From positions 1 through 64,000 of the forward strand of contig JAGDYZ010000015.1 in NCBI GenBank assembly GCA_049116335.1: DNA of 64,000 nucleotides, read 5' to 3'. The stretch comes from CANMIH01 sp049116335 (GTDB taxonomy: Bacteria > Pseudomonadota > Alphaproteobacteria > Rhodobacterales > Rhodobacteraceae). Below are positions 25,560 through 33,381 of this stretch, piece after piece. How positions within the stretch are numbered: the stretch's first letter is position 1; every line of letters starts with the position of its first letter. A model generated the notes under the pieces. That model had not been told where the DNA came from, searched no databases, and saw nothing but the letters and a program-made list of their open reading frames with translations. Made by a program: the position numbers and the translations under genes.

Positions 25560-26780
25560 ATGGGGGGGGATGGTTCCTGCTTCAACCGGCGTCGCAATGC
25601 TACATGGTGCAGGTGTCTAAATCTGCTTTTGAGAGGAGCCTCCCCGTGCAAATTACAACGATTGGCGTTGATCTGGCCAAGAAGGTTTTCCAGGTCCATG
25701 GGATCACCTCCACAGAGGAAGTGGTGTTCAACAAGCCCCTGCGGCGGGCTCAGTTTCTGCCGTTCTTTGCGAAGTTGGAGCCGTGTCGTATTGGCATGGA
25801 ATCCTGCAGAAGCGCCCATCATTGGACGCGCGAACTCACGGCCTTGGGCCACGAGGTTCGGTTGATCCCGCCGATGTATGTGAAGCCATACGTCAAACGC
25901 GGGAAGTCTGATGCAATTGATGCCGCAGCAATTTGTGAAGCGGTTACGCATCCGACTATGCGCTTTGTTGCGATCGATACAGTCGAGCAGCAATCCCTAC
26001 TCTCGCTGCATCGGGCGCGTGATCTTCTGGTACGCCAGAGAGCGCAACTCATCAACAATCTACGTGGTTTGATTGCCGAGTTTGGCATCTTTGTCCCACG
26101 TGGGCTCGCCCGAGTGATTGCGTGTGCCGGAGGCATCACACTTGGTGAAGTTCTCAATCTGCCCGATATTGCCAATGACGTGCTCCACAATCTGTGCGAG
26201 CAACTCACGGCTCTGCACAAACGGGTCCGCTGGTACGAAGGTCGTGTCAAATAAGTCGCCAAAGACGATGCGCGTGTTCGTCTTCTTCGCACGATGCCCG
26301 GTGTTGGCGCTGTAACGGCTTCTGCAATCATGCGCTAGCATTGGGGACGGGCATCAGTTCCGCAATGGTCGGGAGTTTGCTGCTTGGCTGGGCTTGACGC
26401 CGGCGAATAAGTCCAGCGGCGGCAAGGAGACGCTGGGACGGATCACCAAGTTCCCACCCCGAACGCGCCAGCAAGTGGCTGACATTATTGCTCGAACGCA
26501 AAGCCGCCCGTGTCGCGACTGTCGCGATGGCCAATAAGACCGCCCGGATCGTCTGGGCAGTGCTCGAACCCTACAGCCCACGTGCTGCCGTCTGAGACAA
26601 AAGGAACAATCAGTTAGCAAGACCCGCGAGATGATGGTGCATAAGTCTGCTGCGAAAACCAAGACACCCCGCCGAATGGCGCGGGCATTATAGCCCGTTA
26701 AGCTGATAGGGACTTGGCTTGCGGACCCCATCAGGGCCAGCGGTCAAAACCGCGCAAACAGGACGGACACATGACAGCTT
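25560..26780 (+). mobile_element. IS110-family element (IS1111 group), degraded
   Basis: Boundaries are approximate. A single transposase gene is present in pieces (see next entry). The left side begins near the change of composition after the LysR stop. The right side may extend to about 26780 (GACGGACAC), judged from spacing only. Confidence 0.6.
25646..26595 (+). pseudogene. IS110-family (IS1111 group) transposase, frameshifted
   Basis: Starts with GTG at 25646: TTIGVDLAKKVFQVHGITST, GMESCRSAHHWTRELTALGH, IPPMYVKPYVKRGKSDAIDA. TAA at 26252-26254 interrupts, after which the same frame continues with VAKDDARVRLLRTMPGVGAV before a further stop. The GLTPANKSSGGKETLGRITK part lies in another frame and the C-terminus ARIVWAVLEPYSPRAAV-stop in a third. 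Several lesions, so inactive. Confidence 0.88.
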
Positions 26781-26930
26781 CTGGCAAATGCACAAATCAG
26801 ATCAGAAATGTCTTGCTATGCAGGAGCCATCCACACATGCCGTTCGCTTAATTGATGATAACGCTTGGCTCTACCTTTACTTTTTTGCTCTGCTGTTCAC
26901 GGAAATGATGGCCCGTTCCGCCAAATATAG

Positions 26931-27236
26931 TCCTCAAACGAGCTACCATTCATCGAACTGCCAAAAGAGGAGTTCGAAAACCGGATTTCAACGAAAATTG
27001 TCACTGGTGAGTTGGTTGGGAACAGAGACGAAGGCTGGACGGGTGAATTTGCCCTGCTGTACGGCAAACATCTATTCTTAGCGATGATGCGCGTGAACTC
27101 TAACGGTCTCACCGAAATGCTAAGTGCTGCATCAATTGCCGAAGGTGTACCCATCAAGGTCGAAAAACTTGTTGGACACGGGGTAAGGTTGTTCGACACG
27201 ACAACTATCGATAATTTTCTTGGGAGTGAAACATAA
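26931..27236 (+). pseudogene. Unidentified protein fragment
   Basis: From 26931 the frame reads ELPFIELPKEEFENRISTKI, VTGELVGNRDEGWTGEFALL, MMRVNSNGLTEMLSAASIAE and KVEKLVGHGVRLFDTTTIDN, ending at TAA 27234-27236. The residue mix looks like a real soluble protein, and the same frame looks protein-like just before a TAG at 26928-26930 (HGNDGPFRQI), so it may be a gene broken by one stop. No start codon with ribosome site is visible. I do not recognise the family. It lies between two IS remnants. Confidence 0.35.
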
Positions 27237-27296
27237 TGGATGACAAAGAACCCGTTTCGCCCTGAGCAGCCCCACTTGAGTGGTCCAAATTGAAGG

Positions 27297-28186
27297 TTAG
27301 TGCATAGTAGGCCTTCGGTCTATCGGGACAATGGCCTTTGGAGCCGGTGGGCGGTAGCCCAGAGCACTGTGGGGCCGTTTGGTGTTGTAGTGTTGCCTCC
27401 AGCTTTCGATGATAATTTGAGTTTCACGAAGCGACTAGAAGATCTCCCCATTCAGAAGTTCGTCCCGCATTCGTCCGTTAAAGCTCTCGCAGTATCCGTT
27501 TTCCCAAGGGGATCCAGGTTCGATGTAAGCTGTCTTTGTCCCAACGGCTTTGATCCAATCCCTGCCGGCCTCCGCCATAAACTCCGGGCCACTATCTGAC
27601 CAAATGTACGCAGGCACGCCACGCCGGATAAACAGGTCTGTCAGCGTATCGATGACTTCGGTCGAGCTCAGCTTCCGCTTTACCCGGATCGCAAGACATT
27701 CCCGGCTGTATTCATCCAGGATATTCAATGTTCGAAAAGCCCTGCCGTCGCCCATTGGGCTCGAACCGGTGGCGCCTTCATTGGGCAACTCTGTCCGGTG
27801 ATCTACAAAATCATACGAGCAGACGTGGTTGCGATACTCTGGCTGCAGCCGAACACATGATCCGTCGTTGAGCCAGAGCTGCCTTTCTTGGGTTGTTTAG
27901 TAGGAACCTTCAGCTCCTCTCGCCGCCATAGACGTTTGATGCGCTTGTCATTCACCCATTGCCGCCAGGCGGTGTTTACATCGCCGAGAGGGAGCCAGCC
28001 AGCGTCCCGCAGCAAGGCCGCAATCCGGCGGTAGCCATATCGGCCGAATTGGCGTGTTGGCTCGATCATGTCGGCGACCAGGCTTTCCTCGTCAGCACGC
28101 CCATGTGGCAACCGACGCTGCGTGGACCGGTGCTGCCCCAGGACGCGGCACACACGACGTTCGGAAACCTTCATCTGGCTGCGCAC
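27297..28186 (-). pseudogene. IS3-family orfB, frameshifted with a stop and an in-frame insert
   Basis: N-terminal part: RRVCRVLGQHRSTQRRLPHG, FGRYGYRRIAALLRDAGW, VNDKRIKRLWRREELKVPTK. The frame is lost near 27810. The DDE part then reads TLNILDEYSRECLAIRVKRK, WSDSGPEFMAEAGRDWIKAV and SPWENGYCESFNGRMRDELL, a TAG replaces the Tyr after NGEIF, and the end reads SLRETQIIIESWRQHYN and RPHSALGYRPPAP. A 39-base in-frame insert (about 27762-27800, with GCCCAATG twice) adds LPNEGATGSSPMG between HRTE and DGRAFRTLN. Inactive. Confidence 0.85.
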
Positions 28187-28218
28187 ATGATCGATGCAGG
28201 CACGGCGGCGCGAAGGGC

Positions 28219-28515
28219 TCAGGGGCTCCGCCCGTTCAGGGCCTCTGACAGGATCAGCTTGTCGAGTGTAAGATCTGAAACGGCACAGCGAAGGCGCTCA
28301 TTCTCCTTCTGGAGCCGCTTCAGCTCCTTAAGCTGTTCCGCACCCATTCCGCCGTACTTCTTCTTCCAGCGATAATAGGTCTGTTCCGTCTCACCGATCT
28401 GTCGAATGACGTCTATTCGGGGCATGCCTTGCCCCATAAGAACTTCAACCCGCCGTAACTTCACGACAATCTCTTCAGGCTTGGGCCTCTTAATCGCCAT
28501 CTTCTTAATCGCCAT
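28219..28515 (-). CDS. IS3-family transposase orfA
   Basis: 98 residues: RPKPEEIVVKLRRVEVLMGQ, RQIGETEQTYYRWKKKYGGM, and a coiled-coil ELKRLQKENERLRCAVSDLT. This is the full typical orfA with HTH and zipper. The frame is intact, but orfB is dead. It is the same IS3 subgroup as the fragment at 18645-18945. Confidence 0.85.
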   Translation of the reverse strand: MAIKKMAIKRPKPEEIVVKLRRVEVLMGQGMPRIDVIRQIGETEQTYYRWKKKYGGMGAEQLKELKRLQKENERLRCAVSDLTLDKLILSEALNGRSP

Positions 28516-28562
28516 CTATGGTCCTCCGCTTCCTAATCATAGGGGCGGACCACTTCTTTGGG

Positions 28563-28911
28563 GGAGGCTCACTTTGCATTCGGAACCTAGATGTCCGTAT
28601 TGTTCCGCGTCTCGCCTGTACAACCTTGTCGAAGCGAAAGTGCAGTCGCTGTTCAGGCGAAATCGATGCCTACGAACGACCAAATTGGCAACTTGCGCCG
28701 TGCAGCAACAACAAACGTGCTGCAGATGCGAAACCATTCTGTGTTGGCAAACGGATGAAATCCAAGGTCGGTTCTGTCCCGCAAACCACCAATTTACCGC
28801 ACGCTGAGCTTCGCGGCCGCAGCGAAAGTCTGGTTTGTTGAAGCTGCGCCGCAGCGTTTGCCTACATCAGCAATGACCGGAAAGGGCCGTCCGCGAAGAC
28901 GGCCCTTGTGG
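28563..28911. other. Non-coding spacer between IS3 and integrase remnant
   Basis: About 350 bases with no credible gene; the open frames lack starts and bias. It includes the hairpin listed at 28882-28907. Confidence 0.5.
28882..28907 (-). terminator. Terminator hairpin after the integrase remnant
   Basis: Perfect 10-bp inverted repeat AAGGGCCGTC / GACGGCCCTT with a 6-base loop. On the minus strand it follows the integrase stop by a few bases and is trailed by TTTCC, as expected for a rho-independent terminator. Confidence 0.75.
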
Positions 28912-29124
28912 TTAGATTTCAATGGCCTCAGCTAATGCTAGCGCGTCCTCCAGCTCGAGGCCTAGGTACCGGACCGAGCTCTCCATCTTGGTGTGCCCAA
29001 GCAGACGTTGAGCCACACGCAAGTTGCCTGTCTTCTTGTAGATCTGGGGCACCTTAGGTCGCCTCATCGTATGCGCGCCATATGCGCTCGCCTCCAGACC
29101 AATTATGCTACCATTCCCAATCTC
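28912..29124 (-). pseudogene. Tyrosine recombinase (phage integrase family), C-terminal remnant
   Basis: The minus strand reads GSIIGLEASAYGAHTMRRPK, VPQIYKKTGNLRVAQRLLGH, TKMESSVRYLGLELEDALAL and EAIEI-stop. It contains the catalytic H-x-x-R (HTMR), the H of LLGH and the nucleophile Tyr in VRYLG. A TAG at 29125-29127 and loss of similarity upstream show that the N-terminal two thirds are gone. It marks an old integrated element. Confidence 0.85.
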
Positions 29125-29396
29125 CTACCAACCAGGCCCCCCATCATCGTTTCTGCGCAACGAATTTCCCCCCTCCCGACGGACCTCTGCTCATCCAGGT
29201 CCCGGTTTTTCAGCCAGTCTGAGACACGCGACACCGGGCCGTCCAAGGCTTTGAAACGCTCTGCAAATGCATTTTTCAAGTTCAAGTGTTTGTTCAAGAC
29301 ATGAACAGGCCGCACACCGTCTTTTTGATGCATTGGCTAAAGGGGATATCAAACCAGCCCAGAGGTAGCAGTTTTGCGCGCTTTATGATGACCGGA
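29125..29396. other. Spacer of uncertain origin
   Basis: A minus-strand frame here (29103-29333) gives HVLNKHLNLKNAFAERFKAL and SDWLKNRDLDEQRSVGRGE, which could be debris of a mobile-element protein, but I cannot identify it. Nothing else seen. Confidence 0.3.
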
Positions 29397-29723
29397 TCAG
29401 AGTAATTGCCCGGGCAACTGTTTGAACTCATGCCCCTCAGGGCAAACATATTGATCGTTCGACTCGTCCCATTCGATTTCTACACGAGACCACGTGCCAT
29501 CGGTCTGGTCGGCCTTGTCGGACACCGGTATGTGTGGCGCGATCTTGCGATCCACTACACAGGTGCAAGGCGTGCAGAGATTACAAGGCTGATGTCGAAT
29601 GATATTGAACGCATGCGAAGGCATTCCCTGCTTCGTTATCCGACCCAACGCTTGATCGTCCAGCACCAGACGACCTGCACGCTCGCGAACCTCAGGAGCG
29701 AACGTGTTTGTTCTCTTGTTCAT
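29397..29723 (-). pseudogene. Chimeric transposase debris (IS3 orfA start + IS1182-type fragment)
   Basis: The N-terminal NKRTNTFAPEVRERAGRLVL matches the opening of an IS3-family orfA. The remainder, DRKIAPHIPVSDKADQTDGTW and WDESNDQYVCPEGHEFKQL, matches the segment between the catalytic domain and the C-terminal zinc-like region of IS1182-family transposases. The two parts are fused within one open frame; neither is complete. Confidence 0.65.
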
Positions 29724-29784
29724 TGTGGCTTCATCCTACTCAGGAGTTGAGGCCTTCGGCAAATCCGGCGCGGTTCATTGCGGC

Positions 29785-30034
29785 TAGGTGTTTAGTCCCG
29801 TCATGAGGTGGTCTACTGATCTGTGGCCATCAGAAGGATGCACTTGGGTCAAATTCTTCACGGGAACGCCAAGACTACGCACGTCACCGACTTCATCGCA
29901 GCCTGCAATTACGCGCGCCGTTTGAAGACGCAGCAAGGCCTCACGCCATTCGAATACATCTGCAAAATCTGGAAAAATAAACCAGACCGGTTCATCTTAA
30001 TTCCAACTCAACACATGCCGGGACTAAACACCTA
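29785..30034 (+). mobile_element. 250-bp miniature element derived from an IS481-family IS
   Basis: Inverted ends TAGGTGTTTAGTCCCG (29785) and CGGGACTAAACACCTA (ending 30034) continue as imperfect repeats with CATG(A/T)G. The interior retains only the two extremities of an IS481 transposase gene fused together, the structure expected of a MITE formed by internal deletion. It could be mobilised in trans by a full-length relative. Confidence 0.8.
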
Positions 30035-30035
30035 A
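29823..30035 (+). pseudogene. Internally deleted IS481-family transposase
   Basis: 70 codons. MHLGQILHGNAKTTH is the start of IS481 transposases. It is joined directly to the C-terminal VTDFIAACNYARRLKTQQGL, TPFEYICKIWKNKPDRFIL and HMPGLNT. The whole DDE catalytic core is missing, but the fusion is in frame. Confidence 0.8.
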
Positions 30036-30070
30036 GCAGCCTCAACTTGGGTTAGTTAGTTGAGGCTGCT
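30035..30070 (-). terminator. Hairpin downstream of the minus-strand catabolic cluster
   Basis: Perfect 13-bp inverted repeat AGCAGCCTCAACT / AGTTGAGGCTGCT with a 10-base loop, 25 bases beyond the stop of the dehydrogenase gene at 30095. There is no T-tract. Confidence 0.6.
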
Positions 30071-30094
30071 CAGATAATATACCGATCGAAACAC

Positions 30095-31543
30095 CTAAAT
30101 ACTCAGACAGCAGTATTTGATCTCAAGGTAATCTTCGATCCCGTATTTGGACCCTTCACGCCCCTGCCCGCTTTCTTTCACGCCGCCAAAAGGCGCGACT
30201 TCAGTAGAGATCAGGCCGGTGTTCACCCCGACCATCCCATATTCCAGGCCTTCCATCATCTGCCAGGTGCGGGTCAGGTCCTTGGTGTAGAAATATGATG
30301 CGAGCCCAAATTCCGTATCGTTTGCAGCCGCGAGAACCTCATCCATTGAGGAAAACCGGAAGACAGGCGCAAGTGGACCAAAGGTTTCTTCTTTGGCCAC
30401 GGCCATGTCGGATGTCGCGCCGGCAATCAGGGTTGGCTGAAAGAAGGTCCCGCCCAGATCGTGTACCGCACCACCTGTTGCGATAGTTGCACCTTTGGAG
30501 GTGGCGTCCGAAATATGTTCACACACTTTCGCCACGGCAGCAGGCGTGATCAGCGGGCCAATGGCAACGCCTGCCTCGGCTCCATCACCAACCTGTAAGG
30601 CAGACACAGCAGCAGACAGTTTTTCAACGAACGCCTCATAAACACCGTCCTGAACATAAATGCGGTTGGAACAGACGCAGGTCTGACCCGCATTGCGGAA
30701 TTTGGAAATCATCGCGCCTTCCACGGCGGCGTCCAGATCGGCGTCGTCAAAGACGATAAAGGGCGCATTGCCGCCCAGTTCGAGCGAGAGTTTCTTTACC
30801 TGCACCGCGCCCTGCTGCATCAGGATTTTGCCCACGCGGGTCGACCCGGTGAAGCTGATCTTGCGCATCACAGGGCTTTCACAGAAGGCTTTGCCCACAC
30901 CCACACTATCCGTGGATGGCAACACTGAGAACACACCCGCTGGCACCCCTGCCTCTTCCGCAAGCACCGCCATCGCCAAGGCAGACAGCGGCGTTTCACT
31001 TGCAGGGCGCACAACCATGGCGCAGCCTGCCGCCAGTGCTGGGGCTGCTTTGCGGGTGATCATGGCATTTGGGAAATTCCACGGGGTAATCGCTCCGACA
31101 ACACCGATCGGCTGCTTGAGCACGAGGATACGTTTGTCACGCTGATGGCCGGGGATCGTGTCGCCATAGACGCGCTTGGCCTCTTCCGCGAACCATTCGA
31201 TGAAGGAGGCGCCATACATGATCTCGCCTTTGGCCTCAGCCAGAGGTTTGCCCATCTCGGCGGTCAGGATTGCTGCCAGATCATCCGCGTGGTGCACCAT
31301 CAATTCAAACCAGCGATGCAGGATCGCGGCGCGTTCTTTGCCAGTGCGCGCGGCCCAGTCCTTCTGCGCGATCTCCGCTGCATCAATGGCCGCATTCACA
31401 TCGGCGATGGTGCAATCTGAGACATTGGCCAGCACAGCACCATTTGCCGGGTTCGTCACTTCAAACCGGGTATCCGAGCGATGCCAGATACCATTGATAT
31501 ATGCGCTTTCAGTCAGCAGATCTTTGCGGGTCAGGTTTAACAT
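30095..31543 (-). CDS. gabD: Succinate-semialdehyde dehydrogenase (GabD/TgnE type)
   Basis: 482-residue aldehyde dehydrogenase oxidising succinate semialdehyde to succinate. GabD-type features: the N-terminal INGIWHRSDTRFEVTNPANG, the catalytic Glu in LSLELGGNAPFIVFDDADLD and the catalytic Cys in FRNAGQTCVCSNRIYVQDG (two cysteines as in GabD). The C-terminal end GGVKESGQGREGSKYGIEDY is diagnostic. The usual K-P-A of the cofactor site is VVRPASETPLSA, with Arg for Lys, which could alter cofactor preference. As last gene of the cluster behind an attenuator-like hairpin, it would finish a pathway releasing succinate semialdehyde. Confidence 0.88.
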   Translation of the reverse strand: MLNLTRKDLLTESAYINGIWHRSDTRFEVTNPANGAVLANVSDCTIADVNAAIDAAEIAQKDWAARTGKERAAILHRWFELMVHHADDLAAILTAEMGKPLAEAKGEIMYGASFIEWFAEEAKRVYGDTIPGHQRDKRILVLKQPIGVVGAITPWNFPNAMITRKAAPALAAGCAMVVRPASETPLSALAMAVLAEEAGVPAGVFSVLPSTDSVGVGKAFCESPVMRKISFTGSTRVGKILMQQGAVQVKKLSLELGGNAPFIVFDDADLDAAVEGAMISKFRNAGQTCVCSNRIYVQDGVYEAFVEKLSAAVSALQVGDGAEAGVAIGPLITPAAVAKVCEHISDATSKGATIATGGAVHDLGGTFFQPTLIAGATSDMAVAKEETFGPLAPVFRFSSMDEVLAAANDTEFGLASYFYTKDLTRTWQMMEGLEYGMVGVNTGLISTEVAPFGGVKESGQGREGSKYGIEDYLEIKYCCLSI

Positions 31544-31564
31544 CGGACATCTCCAGTCAGTAAA

Positions 31565-31589
31565 AACGGGCGGGTTTCCCCCGCCCGTT
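31565..31589 (-). terminator. Terminator/attenuator between BCCT transporter and dehydrogenase genes
   Basis: 10-bp perfect stem AACGGGCGGG / CCCGCCCGTT; on the minus strand the stem is followed by TTTTAC. It lies between the transporter stop (31608) and the dehydrogenase ATG (31543), so it may lower expression of the last gene. Confidence 0.75.
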
Positions 31590-31607
31590 CAGTGTCATTT
31601 CAGCGGT

Positions 31608-33290
31608 TTATCCGTGAAGTTCACGATCATAGGCTGTGCCGTCGGGCGCGGTGCCGCCTCGGGCGCTTTCCTCGATGAACACCGCCGAGGAATCTTCCAT
31701 CAGGGATTTGATCACCCCCCAGGCCATCAGAACCACCAGAACCGAGATCGGCAATGCGGCAGCGATAGCTGCGGTTTGCAGCGCGGCCAGACCACCGGCC
31801 ATCAGCAGAACTGCGGCCACCAGACCCTGTGCGCCACCCCAGATGACACGATGGATCTTAGGCGGGTTTGCGTTGCCCATGGATAGGATCGTGGTCACTA
31901 CCAGAGTGCCTGAATCCGAACTGGTGATGAACCAGGTCGCAAGCAGGAAGGTCGCAAGCGCAGAGACAATCCAAGACAGAGTGCCGTTCGAGGCCAGACG
32001 TTCAATGGTGCCATAAAGCGTACCACCGAGGTTCCAGTTGTTGACCTGTTCGATCAGTCCAGCGGTTCCCGCCCCACCTTCTGCATTCAACTCCATAAAC
32101 AGCGCGTTGCCACTGAAGATTGAAATCCAGATGAAGGCCATCGTGGTTGGCACAAACATCGCGCCCAGCATGAACTCACGGATGGTGCGGCCCTTTGAGA
32201 TGCGCGCAACAAACATGCCGACAAACGGTGCCCAGGACAGCCACCAGCCCCAGTAGAACAGCGTCCAGCCGCCCTGCCATTTCACGTCACCCGCGTCAGA
32301 CGCCGTCCAGAACCCCATAGACCAAAGTGTGGTTGCATAGTCACCCATCGCGTTCAGGAAGAAACCGATCAGCCATTGTGTCGGACCAGCGAACAGGAAA
32401 AACAAAACCAGCAGGATCGACAGAATGATGTTCCATTCAGACAGGATCCGGATCCCTTTGCCGATGCCGGAAACCGCTGACATGGTTGCAACGATAGAGA
32501 TCACAACAACCAGACCAACTTTCAGCGAGGTGCTCGTGCCGGTTCCGAACAATACGTTCAGACCTTCAGCCATCTGCGTCACGCCCAGACCAAGAGATGT
32601 CGCGATGCCAAACACGGTGCCGAACACTGCCAGAAGATCAACCGCGTGACCCGCAGGACCATAGATCTTGTCGCCCAGGATCGGGTACAACGCCGAACGG
32701 AATGTCAGGGGTAGTTTCTTACGAAAGGCAAAATACCCCAGCGCCAAACCGGTCATCGTATAGATCGCCCAGCCATGCAGCCCCCAGTGGAAATTTGTGG
32801 TGCGCACAGCGTCAACTGCACGTTCCATGGTCATGTCCGTATGTCCGGCGGCGTCTGCAAATGGATTGTTCGGATAGCCCCAGGCAGCGGAGTTATCGAA
32901 GTAAAACAGCGGTTCCGCGATACCAAAGAACAGAATGCCAATGGAGACACCCGCCGAGAACAGCATCGCAAACCAAGAGAAGTTTGAAAACTCAGGCCGT
33001 GAGTCATCATCACCCAACTGAATTGATCCAAAGCGGCTGAACATTAGGAACAGACAGACAAAGAACAGGATCACAACCGAGCTGATGTAATACCAGCTCA
33101 GCGCACCCTCGACCCATGAGCGGATCCCGCCATAGACCTTACCCGCATATTCAACGTTCAGGATTGTAAACAGCACGAAGATGGCGATCATTGCTTTTGA
33201 TGCAATGCTCATTCCATTGTGCAACCCCTTGAATATCCCCGTGTTTGAGACCAGATGGCCTCCCCCCGAGGGGTTACTTTCCTGTGACAT
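31608..33290 (-). CDS. BCCT-family betaine/carnitine/choline transporter
   Basis: About 560 residues with 12 or so membrane helices. The BCCT signature region is clear: GWWLSWAPFVGMFVARISKG, preceded by GVSIGILFFGIAEPLFYF and NFHWGLHGWAIYTMTGLALG (HWG-x-HxW). The tryptophan-rich WTLFYWGWWLSWAPF box carries the aromatic cage for quaternary ammonium groups. The ATG at 33290 (MSQESNPSGG) has GGAGG nine bases upstream; an in-frame start at 33341 is less likely. Family substrates are betaines, carnitine, choline or similar quaternary amines. Lying in a ring-cleavage cluster, it probably imports an N-methylated pyridinium betaine (inference). Confidence 0.92.
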   Translation of the reverse strand: MSQESNPSGGGHLVSNTGIFKGLHNGMSIASKAMIAIFVLFTILNVEYAGKVYGGIRSWVEGALSWYYISSVVILFFVCLFLMFSRFGSIQLGDDDSRPEFSNFSWFAMLFSAGVSIGILFFGIAEPLFYFDNSAAWGYPNNPFADAAGHTDMTMERAVDAVRTTNFHWGLHGWAIYTMTGLALGYFAFRKKLPLTFRSALYPILGDKIYGPAGHAVDLLAVFGTVFGIATSLGLGVTQMAEGLNVLFGTGTSTSLKVGLVVVISIVATMSAVSGIGKGIRILSEWNIILSILLVLFFLFAGPTQWLIGFFLNAMGDYATTLWSMGFWTASDAGDVKWQGGWTLFYWGWWLSWAPFVGMFVARISKGRTIREFMLGAMFVPTTMAFIWISIFSGNALFMELNAEGGAGTAGLIEQVNNWNLGGTLYGTIERLASNGTLSWIVSALATFLLATWFITSSDSGTLVVTTILSMGNANPPKIHRVIWGGAQGLVAAVLLMAGGLAALQTAAIAAALPISVLVVLMAWGVIKSLMEDSSAVFIEESARGGTAPDGTAYDRELHG

Positions 33291-33329
33291 GACGCGTTTC
33301 CTCCCATCGTCTAAGTGCAGGACTTCCTT

Positions 33330-33352
33330 GGGGTGCCACAACGCAGCACCCC
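33330..33352. other. Intergenic hairpin between aldehyde dehydrogenase and BCCT genes
   Basis: 7-bp stem GGGGTGC / GCACCCC with a 9-base loop in the 91-base gap. Perhaps an mRNA processing or stabilising structure. Confidence 0.4.
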
Positions 33353-33381
33353 TTCCTCATTCCAAATTGGCAAATTTCAGG

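Larger units (their letters stand above)
27268..28562 (-). mobile_element. IS3-family element, degraded
   Basis: Bounded by imperfect ends containing GTGGTCC (CACTTGAGTGGTCCAAAT at left, GGGCGGACCACTTCTTTG at right). It carries orfA and a damaged orfB on the minus strand. Confidence 0.75.

Noticed and set aside
28805..28860. Short GC-rich symmetrical stretch (TTCGCGGCCGCAGCGAA) as a further palindromic element
   Set aside because: It is in a spacer, its stem is short, and it shares no arms with the elements found in IS genes.
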